Source: Williamsia sp. DF01-3
GTDB taxonomy: Bacteria; Actinomycetota; Actinomycetes; Mycobacteriales; Mycobacteriaceae
Length of the DNA: 64,000 bases
Direction: 5' to 3'
Assembly (NCBI RefSeq): GCF_023051145.1
Contig: NZ_JALKFS010000005.1
Span: 620,001-684,000, forward strand
A program made the position numbers and the translations under genes. Below, piece after piece: positions 8,537-17,128 of the stretch. Below the pieces are notes generated by a model, which was not told the origin of the DNA, did no database searches, and was given only the letters and a program-made list of their open reading frames with translations. The stretch's first letter is position 1, and each line of letters begins with the position of its first letter.

Positions 8537-9625
8537 CCTAGTTGTAATGACCAGGGACGTTGTGAACGGTGTGGCACCAGTAAATAGGTGAGGACCTCCG
8601 GTATCGGTGTGGTTACCACAACTACAGCGACTACCAAGAGGTCCTCATGTCCCACGCTAATGCCTTGCTCGCTCCGAAGGGCAGATTGAAACTCGCAACA
8701 ACTATCGTCGTAGACGGTTGGACGATCCGGCGAGCTGCCGAACGGTTTCAGTGCTCGCCCACCACCGCCAAGAAGTGGGCCGATCGGTACCGGGTCGGTG
8801 GCGAGAAGGCGATGGTCGACCGCTCCAGCCGCCCGCACCACAGCCCTGGACGTACCCCGAGCAAGACTGAACGGCGAATCATCAACCTGCGCTTCACACG
8901 CCGCTGGGGACCGCACCGCATCGCCTACCACCTGCACCTGCCCCGCAGCACCGTCGGCGCGGTCCTACGACGCTTCACGATGCCCTTGTTGCGGAATCTG
9001 GACCAGAACACCGGCCTGGCGGTCCGCCGACCGACACCGCGCCGATACGAGCACGACGCCCCGGGCGACCTGATCCACGTCGACATCAAAAAGCTGGGCA
9101 AGATTCCCCACGGCGGCGGACACCGCAAACTCGGACGCCAAGAAGGCAAGCGCAACAACAAACGACAGGGCCTGGGCTACGCATTCATCCACCACGCCGT
9201 CGACGACCACTCCCGGCTGGCCTACTCAGAGATCCTCGGCGACGAAAAGAAGGAGACCGCCTCAGCGTTTTGGATCCGCGCCAACGCCTACTTCAACCTT
9301 CACAACATCACCGTCAAACGAGTACTCACCGACAACGGATCCTGTTACCGCTCAACGCTATTCGCTCAAGCACTCGGCGAGACCATCAAGCACAAACGGA
9401 CCCGCCCATACCGGCCGCAAACCAACGGTAAGGTTGAACGATTCAACCGAACACTCAACCAAGAATGGGCCTACGCCCACACCTACCTCTCCGACGAAGC
9501 CCGCGCCGCGACCTACCAACACTGGGTCCATGAATACAATCACCACAGACCACACACAGGCATCGACGGCAAATCACCCATCGACCGCATCACTGTGCAC
9601 AACGTCCCCGGGAAGAACACCTAGT
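8537..9625 (+). mobile_element. complete IS481-family insertion sequence with 6-bp target duplication
   Basis: The element spans 8543-9619 (1,077 bp). It has imperfect terminal inverted repeats starting TGT, with an identical inner block GGGACGTTGTG at both ends (left on the plus strand, right on the minus strand). It is flanked by CCTAGT at 8537-8542 and 9620-9625, a 6-bp duplication around CTAG, the target core known for IS481. It encodes one transposase (8647-9624). Inserted about 20 bp past the stop of the CBASS effector gene. Confidence 0.92.
8647..9624 (+). CDS. IS481-family DDE transposase
   Basis: 325 aa. The N-terminal helix-turn-helix (WTIRRAAERFQCSPTTAKKW) is followed by the rve integrase core: first Asp in DLIHVDIKKLGK, second in VLTDNGSCY, catalytic Glu in QTNGKVERFNRTL, and the family's C-terminal YNHHRPH motif. 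Length is normal for IS481 transposases. The TAG stop (9622-9624) lies outside the right inverted repeat and comes from the duplicated CCTAGT target. Ribosome-binding site GAGG is just upstream of ATG 8647. Intact and potentially active. Confidence 0.93.
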   Translation: MSHANALLAPKGRLKLATTIVVDGWTIRRAAERFQCSPTTAKKWADRYRVGGEKAMVDRSSRPHHSPGRTPSKTERRIINLRFTRRWGPHRIAYHLHLPRSTVGAVLRRFTMPLLRNLDQNTGLAVRRPTPRRYEHDAPGDLIHVDIKKLGKIPHGGGHRKLGRQEGKRNNKRQGLGYAFIHHAVDDHSRLAYSEILGDEKKETASAFWIRANAYFNLHNITVKRVLTDNGSCYRSTLFAQALGETIKHKRTRPYRPQTNGKVERFNRTLNQEWAYAHTYLSDEARAATYQHWVHEYNHHRPHTGIDGKSPIDRITVHNVPGKNT

Positions 9626-9644
9626 CACTTGGGGGCGCTCAGAG

Positions 9645-11087
9645 TCAGACATCGACAGTAAACGCGCGGGCGTAGTCGTCACTCCCAAGGTGTTCGTAAA
9701 CGCATGTTGTCGCAACCCGATTCCAGTGGTGGCCCATAAGCACCGCGACACCAAGCGGGCCCACCAGGAACAAGTGCAGGGCGTCAGCCTGCGAGCGTCG
9801 GGCCAAGTCGCGGATGGATACCGCAAGACTGTTCGCCGCGACCGGGTTGGGTACGGACGTGGGGCCTACACCCGCTGCAGGCGTGGCAATCACAACCGTG
9901 CCAATGGGGAGTGCGGAACGTTCTATCCAATGGCTGACGTCTTGCGAGGCGTCGAACGAGACGTTCACGATCAGCGCGGCGTCACCTCCTCGATTGGGAT
10001 GGTTCTCAGTGATAGTCATTGGGTAGTCGGCGGTCATCTCTTCGCTGCCCCAGATCTGGTCGCCCTGCCGCACTGCAACCTGAAAGCCTTGAACCCGCTG
10101 GCACTGCGCGCCGAGAAAGAACCCGGTCGCCTGCCGGAAGTGACCGCCGAGGAGGACGCGACGGGACCCGCCAAGTCGGCCTGGCACAGTGGCGAGATCT
10201 GCGGCCAACTCTTCCCAGGTATGCGGATGCTTAGGAGCAACCCGCAGCCGGGGCTTGTCGCCGGCGATTCGATCGACCCAATCGATGCTGACAGCTGCCT
10301 GGTCAGCGAGTTGGTCGTGTGCGATGGTCGCTATCGAGACAGTCGTCCATGGCGATCCGGCCTGCAGGTTCATCGCAGTCACAGCGGCGCGGATGTCTCC
10401 GAGGGTCATCCGGCGGTGACCGGCACGTACCTCGGCGGCAACCCAACTGGCACCTCGTTCAATGGCTGCTTCGTCAGACTTGAGGCCGTTGGCGGTCATC
10501 AGCCGACCGACGTCATTAGTAAGGCTCCACAATTCGTACGCAACGTCGAGATGGAAATCGGCGAAAAACCTCAGAAGAGTCGCCACGTCGACTCTGGCCG
10601 CAGATGCCCAGTCCGCCCGCACCTTTCCAAGTGCGGATCCGTCGCCGCCAATACCACCCCGCGGAAGTAGCCGACCGTCGCGGCCCTCCCGTTGTTGCAT
10701 CATGAGGTCTTGAGGGTCATTAGTCCTGTTGGTGATGAGCCGGAGCTCAACGGGGGTGCCGTCGGCGGTCAGCTTGGCGTGCGCCGCAACCATTTTTCGT
10801 AGGATGCCCTCGGAGTCAAGGTATTCCAGCCCCACCGCAATTCTATTGTCCACGGCGTATTTCACCTGGGCGTAGACGTGCGGCGGGCGTTGCCGGTAGC
10901 GAACGACGTCGTCAACGTTGCCAGCCCCGGAAATTTCCACGCCGACAGCCTCGATCGGATTACTCGAGCTCGCCGTCACGTCGTCGTAGAGCGCCTCCAT
11001 ACACGCGCTCCATACGTGTAGCCACTGATAATGGTCGCCCGCGATCCGAACTCCAGTACTGCTGGGAATCTGGTTATCAATTGGCAT
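9645..11087 (-). CDS. cap4: CBASS effector Cap4: nuclease-SAVED protein
   Basis: 480 aa. The N-terminus has the signature of the Cap4/DUF4297 PD-(D/E)xK nuclease: GDHYQW, then Glu (EAVGVEIS), DDV and QVKY about 20 residues later. The C-terminus ends in a SAVED sensor segment (LHLFLVGPLGVAVLMGHHWNR ..., CVYEHLG). SAVED domains bind cyclic oligonucleotides, typically trinucleotides, made by the CD-NTase; binding switches on DNA degradation and cell death that aborts phage infection. Last gene of the operon: its GTG/ATG region overlaps the stop of cap3 at 11087. Terminated 20 bp before the IS481-family element. Function is by homology of motifs only. Confidence 0.8.
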   Translation of the reverse strand: MPIDNQIPSSTGVRIAGDHYQWLHVWSACMEALYDDVTASSSNPIEAVGVEISGAGNVDDVVRYRQRPPHVYAQVKYAVDNRIAVGLEYLDSEGILRKMVAAHAKLTADGTPVELRLITNRTNDPQDLMMQQREGRDGRLLPRGGIGGDGSALGKVRADWASAARVDVATLLRFFADFHLDVAYELWSLTNDVGRLMTANGLKSDEAAIERGASWVAAEVRAGHRRMTLGDIRAAVTAMNLQAGSPWTTVSIATIAHDQLADQAAVSIDWVDRIAGDKPRLRVAPKHPHTWEELAADLATVPGRLGGSRRVLLGGHFRQATGFFLGAQCQRVQGFQVAVRQGDQIWGSEEMTADYPMTITENHPNRGGDAALIVNVSFDASQDVSHWIERSALPIGTVVIATPAAGVGPTSVPNPVAANSLAVSIRDLARRSQADALHLFLVGPLGVAVLMGHHWNRVATTCVYEHLGSDDYARAFTVDV

Positions 11088-11617
11088 TATGACGCTCCTT
11101 CCGAGGTCGGCGGCCGCAGTCGGTAATTAGAGGAAGCGGCATCGGTCGGGGGCGCTGGCGGCAGCGGGCCTGTCAGCTCAATCCGGCATGTGCGCGGCCT
11201 ATAGGTGACGATGCGCCGGGCGTCCAGGTCGTAGCCATCTCCGGTTCGGCGGACCACGATCTGGGTCGGGTTCGGCACTCGCGGTGAGGTGAAGGAGATG
11301 CGCGCGAGGGAGGCGAGGTCGATAGAGCTCGGACCTACGTTTCGCGGATGGCTGTGCCAATCGCCGAGATAGCCCAGACGGTCGTCGCGTTCCCGCACGC
11401 GAAGGACTGCGGTTCGCGTTGCATCGGCGGGTATCCGATAGTGCGTACGTCCACGTTCGGGGGTAGAGATCTCCACGGCGACAATTACCCAGGGATGACC
11501 GTTGGTGAGTACACCAACCATGATTCCGCCCGTCTCGTCTGGGTGTGCCCGCGCCGCGGCCTCGGTCATGGTCGTCTCTGCGGTCTCGGTGGTCCATAGT
11601 CGCGGTGGACGCATCAT
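11087..11617 (-). CDS. cap3: CBASS Cap3: JAMM/JAB deubiquitinase-like isopeptidase
   Basis: 176 aa. It carries the JAMM zinc-protease motif: catalytic Glu in DETGGIMVG and HSHP-x5-SSID (GDWHSHPRNVGPSSID). In type II CBASS, Cap3 removes the CD-NTase from the targets to which Cap2 conjugates it. The start overlaps the stop of cap2 (11614) by 4 bp, and its own stop abuts cap4. An internal start near MTEAAARAHPDETGG is also possible. Intact. Confidence 0.82.
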   Translation of the reverse strand: MMRPPRLWTTETAETTMTEAAARAHPDETGGIMVGVLTNGHPWVIVAVEISTPERGRTHYRIPADATRTAVLRVRERDDRLGYLGDWHSHPRNVGPSSIDLASLARISFTSPRVPNPTQIVVRRTGDGYDLDARRIVTYRPRTCRIELTGPLPPAPPTDAASSNYRLRPPTSEGAS

Positions 11618-13169
11618 CGACCGTCCACGGGTTCCAGGGCACCGATGCGGTCGAACGGTGAGGACATCGGACGCAGCACTGTAATGCGTTCGTCAGGTCG
11701 TTCTTGGCGCCCGGTCAGCACATCCACTGCTGCAGCAGCCGCGTCCGATGCCGCGGCGAGAACTGCGATCGGCGGGGCGTTGTTGACCGGAGCGGTACAC
11801 CCCAGCTCAAGGAATCCAGGTGCGCCGGCCGCGTTGTCTGGTGGCAGCGCGTAGTACCGCGAATCTGCTGGCCGTGCCGCAATAGGGGTATCGCTGGCCT
11901 CCTGGCGTTGGACTCGCACCAATGCCCCGTGATGGAACACTGCGACCGTGACTAAAGGTGTATCCACACGGCGACAGATCTCGGCGACCGCGGCCGTCAA
12001 TGGGGCGATGCCTGTGCAGTCGATTACCAAATGAGCTCCGTCGATCGCCTCTGACACGGCGTGGGGGGCATAGGACAAATGAGGATGGGGAATGAGGGTG
12101 GTCCAAGGTGCGTGCTGGTCGACTAACGCTTTCACCGCCGAGGTCTTGGGGAGACCGACAGAGTTTTTAGCAGCGACGTGGCGGACTAAATTGGCGCTCG
12201 TAAGGCGGTCGTCGTCGTGTAAGTCGATTTGTCCCACCCCGCTTGAGGCCAGCGCAACCGCGACATGGCCGCCGACGGAGCCTGCGCCTATGATCGTGAT
12301 CTTTAAGTCAGCGAGAACAACTGCGTCGGGCCCGGCTCGACGGCGCAGCGCCTCCATGTCGTTGGGCGTGGCCGCGAGGGCGGACCACGTTGGTGAGTCC
12401 CCGCCGCCGTCAATATTGAGAACGACGGCGTCGTGGTCAGCGCCGTGGCGGGGCCATGCGACCGCGATAAAATCAAGCCCCCGCTTGAATGCGGGTATGA
12501 GGAACCGGCAGCGCGATCTGCCAGTCCTCGGCGAATCCTGTGGCGTTGTCGTCGTGATAACGCAGCATGGACGTCGTCGAAGGTGCGGGGTGGTTCGTCG
12601 AGGTGGTGACACAGGTGAAACAGCCCGCGTAAGGCTGGTTTACCGACATTGAGGTGCTCCGGGGTGTTTCCGCGGTTGATTATTAGCGCCGTCCCGCTGA
12701 GATGGCCGTAGACCTCGATCGTGCATCCGACGGTGCCCCGATCAATTAGTTCGCCGAGGGGGATCTCTGCACTGCCTCCGTTCTGGCGGTGGAAGAACCG
12801 GTGAGCGTCAAGGGCTCGATCGTCGTCGCCGAAACCTGCGCGTGCGGTCTCGGCCCATTCGTCGAGTCGATCAAACAAACCGTGCAGCGTACGGCCGTCG
12901 ACCTGGGCGGGGTCGTCGTCAGCCCACAGGCAAATAAGACCCTGATCATCGTGCTCGGATCGCAGTCCGTCGACGACGACGTGTGCGTGGCGGAGGGGCC
13001 ACCCGTCTCTGATGTCGATCCGCATCCGGGTGGCGTCCGTCAACGGCGCCAGGCTCGCTCGGATCGGTCCGGTCCAACAAGACTGATTGCCACCGCCGGA
13101 GGGAGAGAACCCTGCAAGGACCAGATCGGAGCAGAATCTGTCGAAAGCGGCGTCGTCGTAGGTCTCCAC
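11614..13169 (-). pseudogene. cap2: CBASS Cap2: E2-E1 ubiquitin-ligase-like fusion, two frameshifts
   Basis: The N-terminal E2-like half (13169 to about 12570) contains the probable catalytic Cys in GLICLWADDD. The C-terminal E1 half (about 12478 to 11614) has the adenylation loop ITIIGAGSVGGHVAVAL and the probable E1 Cys in LELGCTAP. Between them the frame changes twice: one extra base near 12569 and one in a five-base run at 12478-12482. The middle frame reads RYHDDNATGFAEDWQIALP. Removing both bases gives exactly 517 aa plus stop, the expected fusion. Cap2 conjugates the CD-NTase C-terminus to other molecules, priming it. As sequenced it would make only the E2 half, so the system may be impaired unless these are errors. 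Confidence 0.8.
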
Positions 13170-13183
13170 AGTCGAACGTCTCG

Positions 13184-14242
13184 CTAATGGTTAACGCGGA
13201 GCGCGAACCCGCGCGGCTTGTCACTACCGAGCGCGTTGACGGCGGAGACGGAACTGACCGGGAAACCTCCGGCATCACATCCTCCGGGGAGCGGAAGTAC
13301 TTGTCCCCGTTCGTTCGTCCCCAAGATGTCGCGCCATATTTTCGCCGCTCGGCACCGCTCGGCGCCAAGGGCTTCCGCCGCCTCGTTAGCAAGGCGTTCC
13401 ATCGTCTGACCAGCGGACCTCCACTGCCACGGTTCGAGGGCGGGTTCTAACGGTGTCAGCAGCACAGGATCGAGAAGTCCGTCGTCAGCACAATTGATCA
13501 GCTTCGCCGCCACGTGCTCGAACGTCGACGTGAGCAGCTCGGCCCAAGTATCACCTGTGACAAGGCGCTCCGACCACGCGTAGTATGCGGCGATCTCGAA
13601 GTAAAGGCCCCCCGGTCGGCCATGGATATGGACGTGGCGTGTCTGCCGAAGCAGCCGAACAATAGGGCGATAGGCATTTGCCCCGTCGACGCTGGGGCTC
13701 CATGTCGCGGTGGCCAGGGTGTTTGTGTCCGCCGCGAACTGGACGGGGTTGGTCTTGATCCACCGACGAGTGTCGCTGTCCCACTGGTCGCGGTTGTGGT
13801 TGGGAATTGCCCAATGTGTGTCCCATGGCACCGCAGGCACTGCGTCGATCGAAAAGGCATCGTCGGAGGGGTGACCGTCTGGTTCGGGGAAGTCAATCTT
13901 CAAAGATCGCGCCTGGGGGGTAACCCGTCCGCCAAGTGTCTGGTTCTTCTCACCGTACTTGGCAACTAGGACTCGGCGGACTGCCTCGTAGATCTTCTCA
14001 GGGCTGTGCCGCACGCTGAGGTTCACGAAACGCAGGAAGACATCGACGTCCTTACCCGGATAGCGGGCAGTCTGGCGAGCATAGGAACCGATCAACACCG
14101 AGCTGATGCCCCAGTTTCTGAGTTCGGTGTCAGCCTCGAGCAACTGCCGCACCTCAGTGTGCGCCTCGATCGCCCGATCGCGCTTGTCGCCAATGCTCAC
14201 GTTGCGAACGGCGCGAGCGAACTCGTCATCGAGTGTGGGCAT
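13184..14242 (-). CDS. CBASS CD-NTase (cyclic oligonucleotide synthase)
   Basis: 352 aa. It carries the nucleotidyltransferase motif GS-x11-DVDVF (GSYARQTARYPGKDVDVF) near residue 50 and a third acidic residue in FSIDAVPAV. First gene of the operon, with AAGGAG before ATG 14242, and 14 bp upstream of cap2. With Cap2/Cap3 it defines type II CBASS; a SAVED effector suggests a cyclic trinucleotide product (inference). A short stretch near 13270-13312 reads better in another frame (NGDKYFRSPEDVMPE), next to a GAAC tandem duplication, and the original frame then resumes. A compensated pair of indels may therefore have altered about 15 residues near the C-terminus. The last residues (RVNH) lack the Gly/Ala end usual for Cap2 substrates. 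Confidence 0.82.
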   Translation of the reverse strand: MPTLDDEFARAVRNVSIGDKRDRAIEAHTEVRQLLEADTELRNWGISSVLIGSYARQTARYPGKDVDVFLRFVNLSVRHSPEKIYEAVRRVLVAKYGEKNQTLGGRVTPQARSLKIDFPEPDGHPSDDAFSIDAVPAVPWDTHWAIPNHNRDQWDSDTRRWIKTNPVQFAADTNTLATATWSPSVDGANAYRPIVRLLRQTRHVHIHGRPGGLYFEIAAYYAWSERLVTGDTWAELLTSTFEHVAAKLINCADDGLLDPVLLTPLEPALEPWQWRSAGQTMERLANEAAEALGAERCRAAKIWRDILGTNERGQVLPLPGGCDAGGFPVSSVSAVNALGSDKPRGFALRVNH

Positions 14243-14313
14243 GGGTTCCGCCTCTCCTTAGTGGCACCGAGCATAGGTGAGGGGACCGACACTTCACCGA
14301 GAACCGAACGCGG

Positions 14314-14332
14314 ACGGCTGAGGTTCAGCCGT
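14314..14332. promoter_or_regulatory. palindrome upstream of the CBASS operon
   Basis: ACGGCTGA-GGT-TCAGCCGT is a perfect 8-bp inverted repeat, 72 bp upstream of the CD-NTase start codon. It could be an operator or a transcript hairpin in the leader. No CBASS regulator gene (CapW/CapH) lies nearby. The remaining 14243-14517 sequence shows nothing else. Confidence 0.3.
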
Positions 14333-14517
14333 CAGGACCGCCACGGGTAGTTGCCGACTGACTGCACCCGCCCGCAGTCGACCGCGGACGTCAACGCAAC
14401 TGTGCGTCGACGAGCTGCGTTATTAGCGCCGCTGACGACGATCTCTGAGGCCACCGCCGAATGGAATATCTCAGCAGTTGCTGTTGCGGCTGGCCCGCAG
14501 TACGGCTGCCGCTGCGG

Positions 14518-14688
14518 TCACGACCTCGTGTTCCTGCACTCGGCGCGAGCAGCAGTCATCAGCATCAGATTCTCGGCATCACGGCGGGTAACGCGCAGGG
14601 GTCGTCCAGCGCCTTCGGCCCACACCATTGAGGCGTGGCGACATACCTCTGAGATCCAGTGAGGGCAAAACTGCCATTCACGGGACAC
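14518..14688 (-). CDS. small hypothetical protein with CPH/CRH pairs
   Basis: 56 aa from GTG 14688, which has a strong GGAGGTG 7 nt upstream. The N-terminal part has CPHW and CRHA nine residues apart, reminiscent of a zinc-binding knuckle; the rest is charged and helical. The alternative frame past the stop continues gene-like (QEHEVVTAAAAVLRAS), so the C-terminus may be frameshifted. No family recognised. It overlaps a weaker plus-strand frame at 14659-14817; at most one is probably expressed. Confidence 0.4.
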   Translation of the reverse strand: MSREWQFCPHWISEVCRHASMVWAEGAGRPLRVTRRDAENLMLMTAARAECRNTRS

Positions 14689-14817
14689 GGATTTCACCTC
14701 CGTCCGGTGCCCGACGTGATCGACGTGTTACGCAGCAGCGGCCTCACAGTCGAACAGGGTCAGATCAGTGAAGACCCCAACGCACCGCACCTGCTGATCG
14801 CTGACGCCGTCACGTGA
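14659..14817 (+). CDS. small hypothetical protein, weak
   Basis: 52 aa from GTG 14659, or shorter from GTG 14707. The second half (PDVIDVLRSSGLTVEQG ...) has strong GC3 bias and looks coding; the ribosome-binding site is poor. Possibly the tail of a decayed gene. It overlaps the minus-strand small gene by 30 bp. Confidence 0.3.
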   Translation: MRAKLPFTGHGFHLRPVPDVIDVLRSSGLTVEQGQISEDPNAPHLLIADAVT

Positions 14818-15205
14818 AACACCGCGAACGAGTGGCGGGACCTTCACTGTCCTCATTGACCTTTAAGGAACCGGTCAACCTGCGCACGCAGTTCCGGGGT
14901 GATCGACTGACCCGCCATCTCACTGATCCGCTTCTGCAACTCCAGAGTGATCGGCACACTCGCCATCTCGCATTGGTCGATGACCGCACGCGGTGTTCAT
15001 GCCGAGTTCACTGGTGAGGCTCCCCCGGTGCCGGTTACCTCATTCGACGCGAGTGGATTGGTTGCTATACATGTCGCAACGGAGATCCAAGACCAGGCGT
15101 GACAGCTAATGAGGACTCTAGCACTGACGTAAACCATTGTCGCACAACATATTATGTCACCAGAGCGCAAACGTTATCCCCGCGACTGTTGCGAGACGGG
15201 TTCAG
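14818..15205. other. gap with one tiny minus-strand frame
   Basis: The only gene-like piece is a minus-strand frame at 14853-14966 (37 aa from ATG 14966). It consists of two similar helical units (MASVPITLELQKRISE, then MAGQSITPELRAQVDRF), possibly a remnant of a longer protein. The rest (14967-15205) shows nothing I can assign. Confidence 0.3.
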
Positions 15206-15685
15206 CTATGTGGCGCGTGAGGACGCTTGGGAACACCGCTCGGCGGCGCGGCGGGTGGCCACACTGAACGCCGCTGAGCCGAGGACGGCGAAGGTGACCA
15301 CGATTGCGAACGGGACGGCAGTGACGAAGAGCCCGAATCCTGGCATGCACAGCTCGGCGTCACGCTGGAATTGGTCGCCGTACTCGCGGATCTGGGTTAC
15401 GGAGAAGGCGAGCGTGATCGCCCACATGATCGCGAAGGGGACGGTCGCAGCAACACTGCGGCCGGACAGGCGCAGCCCCGTCATACTTAGCAACAGGGCA
15501 CTTGCGGCGATTGCCGCGATCATGTGGAAGTCCGCAATAAGGCGGGCTTCGTCCGTAATTGTCTGCGTGTGCGAACAAAAATATTAAGCAACCAGCACCC
15601 AGGGAATCATGATGGTCGCGATGACGTGGAGAACCTGCCACACGCGCCGGAGCGTCCCCGGGCGCTCGCGGTGATGGTGCTCCAT
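15206..15685 (-). pseudogene. small multi-pass membrane protein, nonsense-interrupted
   Basis: Reading from ATG 15685, the frame begins with a basic N-terminus (MEHHHRERPG) and a hydrophobic helix (VIATIMIPWVLVA). It meets TAA at 15584-15586 (codon 34), then continues in the same frame through three more hydrophobic segments to 15206. The total of 159 codons makes a coherent four-helix membrane protein of unknown family. Continuation in frame on both sides implies a point nonsense mutation. A truncated product could start at ATG 15523. Confidence 0.5.
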
Positions 15686-15770
15686 ATGCGCATCCTGTCA
15701 CGAGATTGCCCTTGCGATCGACCGAGCGTTCACGTCGTAGAACTAGTAGGACGGCTCTCCACCTGCACGT

Positions 15771-15801
15771 TGTCAAGTTTACTTGACATAAGGTATCTTA
15801 T
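15771..15801. promoter_or_regulatory. adjacent inverted repeats, operator-like
   Basis: TGTCAAG-TTTA-CTTGACA (15771-15788, perfect 7-bp arms) is directly followed by ATAAG-GTAT-CTTAT (15788-15801, 5-bp arms). The second arm of the first repeat includes TTGACA, a possible plus-strand -35. They lie in the 306-bp gap (15686-15991) between the broken membrane protein and the recombinase operon, about 190 bp before the recombinase start. They could bind the small HTH protein encoded at 17121. Nothing else is recognised in the gap. Confidence 0.4.
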
Positions 15802-15991
15802 CGGCTCAAAACTCTCGGGAGTAGTGGTAGGTGCGGTTACTGCCGTCTACCTGGGATGATGGGGTTTGCGCTGGTGGGCGGCGGGGTTGGCTGGCGTGGT
15901 GTCGGCGCCGCGGATGTGATGCTTGTGCGTCGGTCCAGCGCCCTGTAGGTTTCTTGCATTAGATGCAGGTTTCCACGGGTCGGAGGTCGGC

Positions 15992-17128
15992 GTGGACGGT
16001 GTCCCGGGATTCGTTCCGCGGTTGTTGCGCGACGGTGAGGTCGGCCTGTTCCGTGCCGAGGACCGCGTGTTTGAAGCAATGGTCGAGGGTTGGCGGGCGC
16101 AGATGCTGGCGCGTGGGCTGACGAGAGCAACGATCGACGGGCGCTGCGGGGTGCTGCGCCGGTTCCAGGAGTTCGCCGGGACGTTCCCGTGGTCGTGGAG
16201 GCCGGTCGATCTGGATGACTACATGGCTGGGCGGCGCTCGGGTGAGAAGCCGGTGAGCTGGACGACGCTGCGTTCGGACAGCAATGCCATCGCGATGTTC
16301 TGTGCCTACGTCTCGAGCTCGAGTTACGGGTGGGGTGCGCTGTGCCAACGGGTCTTCGACGATGTTCCGGCGCAGATCGCGTTCGAGTGGAACACCCCGC
16401 GGCACACCTGCGAGGATGCTGTTCCGGCTGGCCGCCGGGCCTTCACGGCCACGGAGCTGCAGAGACTCTTTGATGACGTGGACGACCGGGTCGATCGTGA
16501 GTTCGCTGCTGGGAGTAAGCGCTGGCTTCCCCTGTTGCGGGACTCGATCGCGTTCAAGGTCTGCTACGCCTTTGGGCTTCGGCGTCGCGAGGTGGCGATG
16601 CTGGACGTGCAGGATTTCGGCCCCAACCCGCATGTGCCTGCGTACGGCGACTTCGGCGCGGTGACCGTCCGATGGGCCAAAGGCACCACCGGGTCGGGGC
16701 CGCGACGACGCACCGTGTTGACGGTCCCGGAGTTCGACTGGGTGGTTGACCTGCTCCGATTCTGGATCACCGAGCGTGGCCGGCGGCACTTCGCCACCGC
16801 TGACCGATCGGCGGCGCTATGGCCGAGCGAGCGCGCCGAGCGGATAAGAGTGGGTAGCTTGAGTGATGCCTTCGCTGCCGCCCGCGAGGGCGCCGACTTG
16901 CCGAAAGAGCTCGGACTGCACTGCCTGCGACACTCCTACGTCACGCACTTGATCGAGGCCGGCTACGACCCGGCGTTCGTGCAGACTCAAGTCGGTCATG
17001 CCTATGCGTCGGTCACCGGGCTGTACACCTCGGTCGGCAACGATTTCAAACAGAAAACCATCCAGCACATGATCGCTTCGCGGCTGGACGGCCACGGCAG
17101 GAAGCAGGACGGAGACGCTGATGGCTGA
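15992..17128 (+). CDS. tyrosine recombinase/integrase
   Basis: 378 aa from GTG 15992, chosen because GGAGG lies 5 nt upstream; the open frame extends to 15923 without a site. The N-terminal SAM-like core-binding domain (residues about 30-140) is followed by the catalytic domain with Arg in FGLRRREVAML, HCLRHSYVTH (HxxR), GH in VGHAYASVTG and the nucleophile Tyr in LYTSVG. All expected catalytic residues are present. First gene of a three-gene recombinase module; its stop overlaps the next gene by 8 bp. Confidence 0.88.
   Translation: MDGVPGFVPRLLRDGEVGLFRAEDRVFEAMVEGWRAQMLARGLTRATIDGRCGVLRRFQEFAGTFPWSWRPVDLDDYMAGRRSGEKPVSWTTLRSDSNAIAMFCAYVSSSSYGWGALCQRVFDDVPAQIAFEWNTPRHTCEDAVPAGRRAFTATELQRLFDDVDDRVDREFAAGSKRWLPLLRDSIAFKVCYAFGLRRREVAMLDVQDFGPNPHVPAYGDFGAVTVRWAKGTTGSGPRRRTVLTVPEFDWVVDLLRFWITERGRRHFATADRSAALWPSERAERIRVGSLSDAFAAAREGADLPKELGLHCLRHSYVTHLIEAGYDPAFVQTQVGHAYASVTGLYTSVGNDFKQKTIQHMIASRLDGHGRKQDGDADG

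Noticed and set aside
9690-10670. 326-codon plus-strand frame opposite the Cap4 gene
   Set aside because: Shadow frame; the minus strand carries clear nuclease and SAVED motifs and operon overlaps.
11614-12612. Treating the E1-like part of Cap2 as a stand-alone ThiF/MoeB gene
   Set aside because: Its first 40 or so residues are out-of-frame sequence from the E2 half, and the corrected length matches a single E2-E1 fusion exactly.
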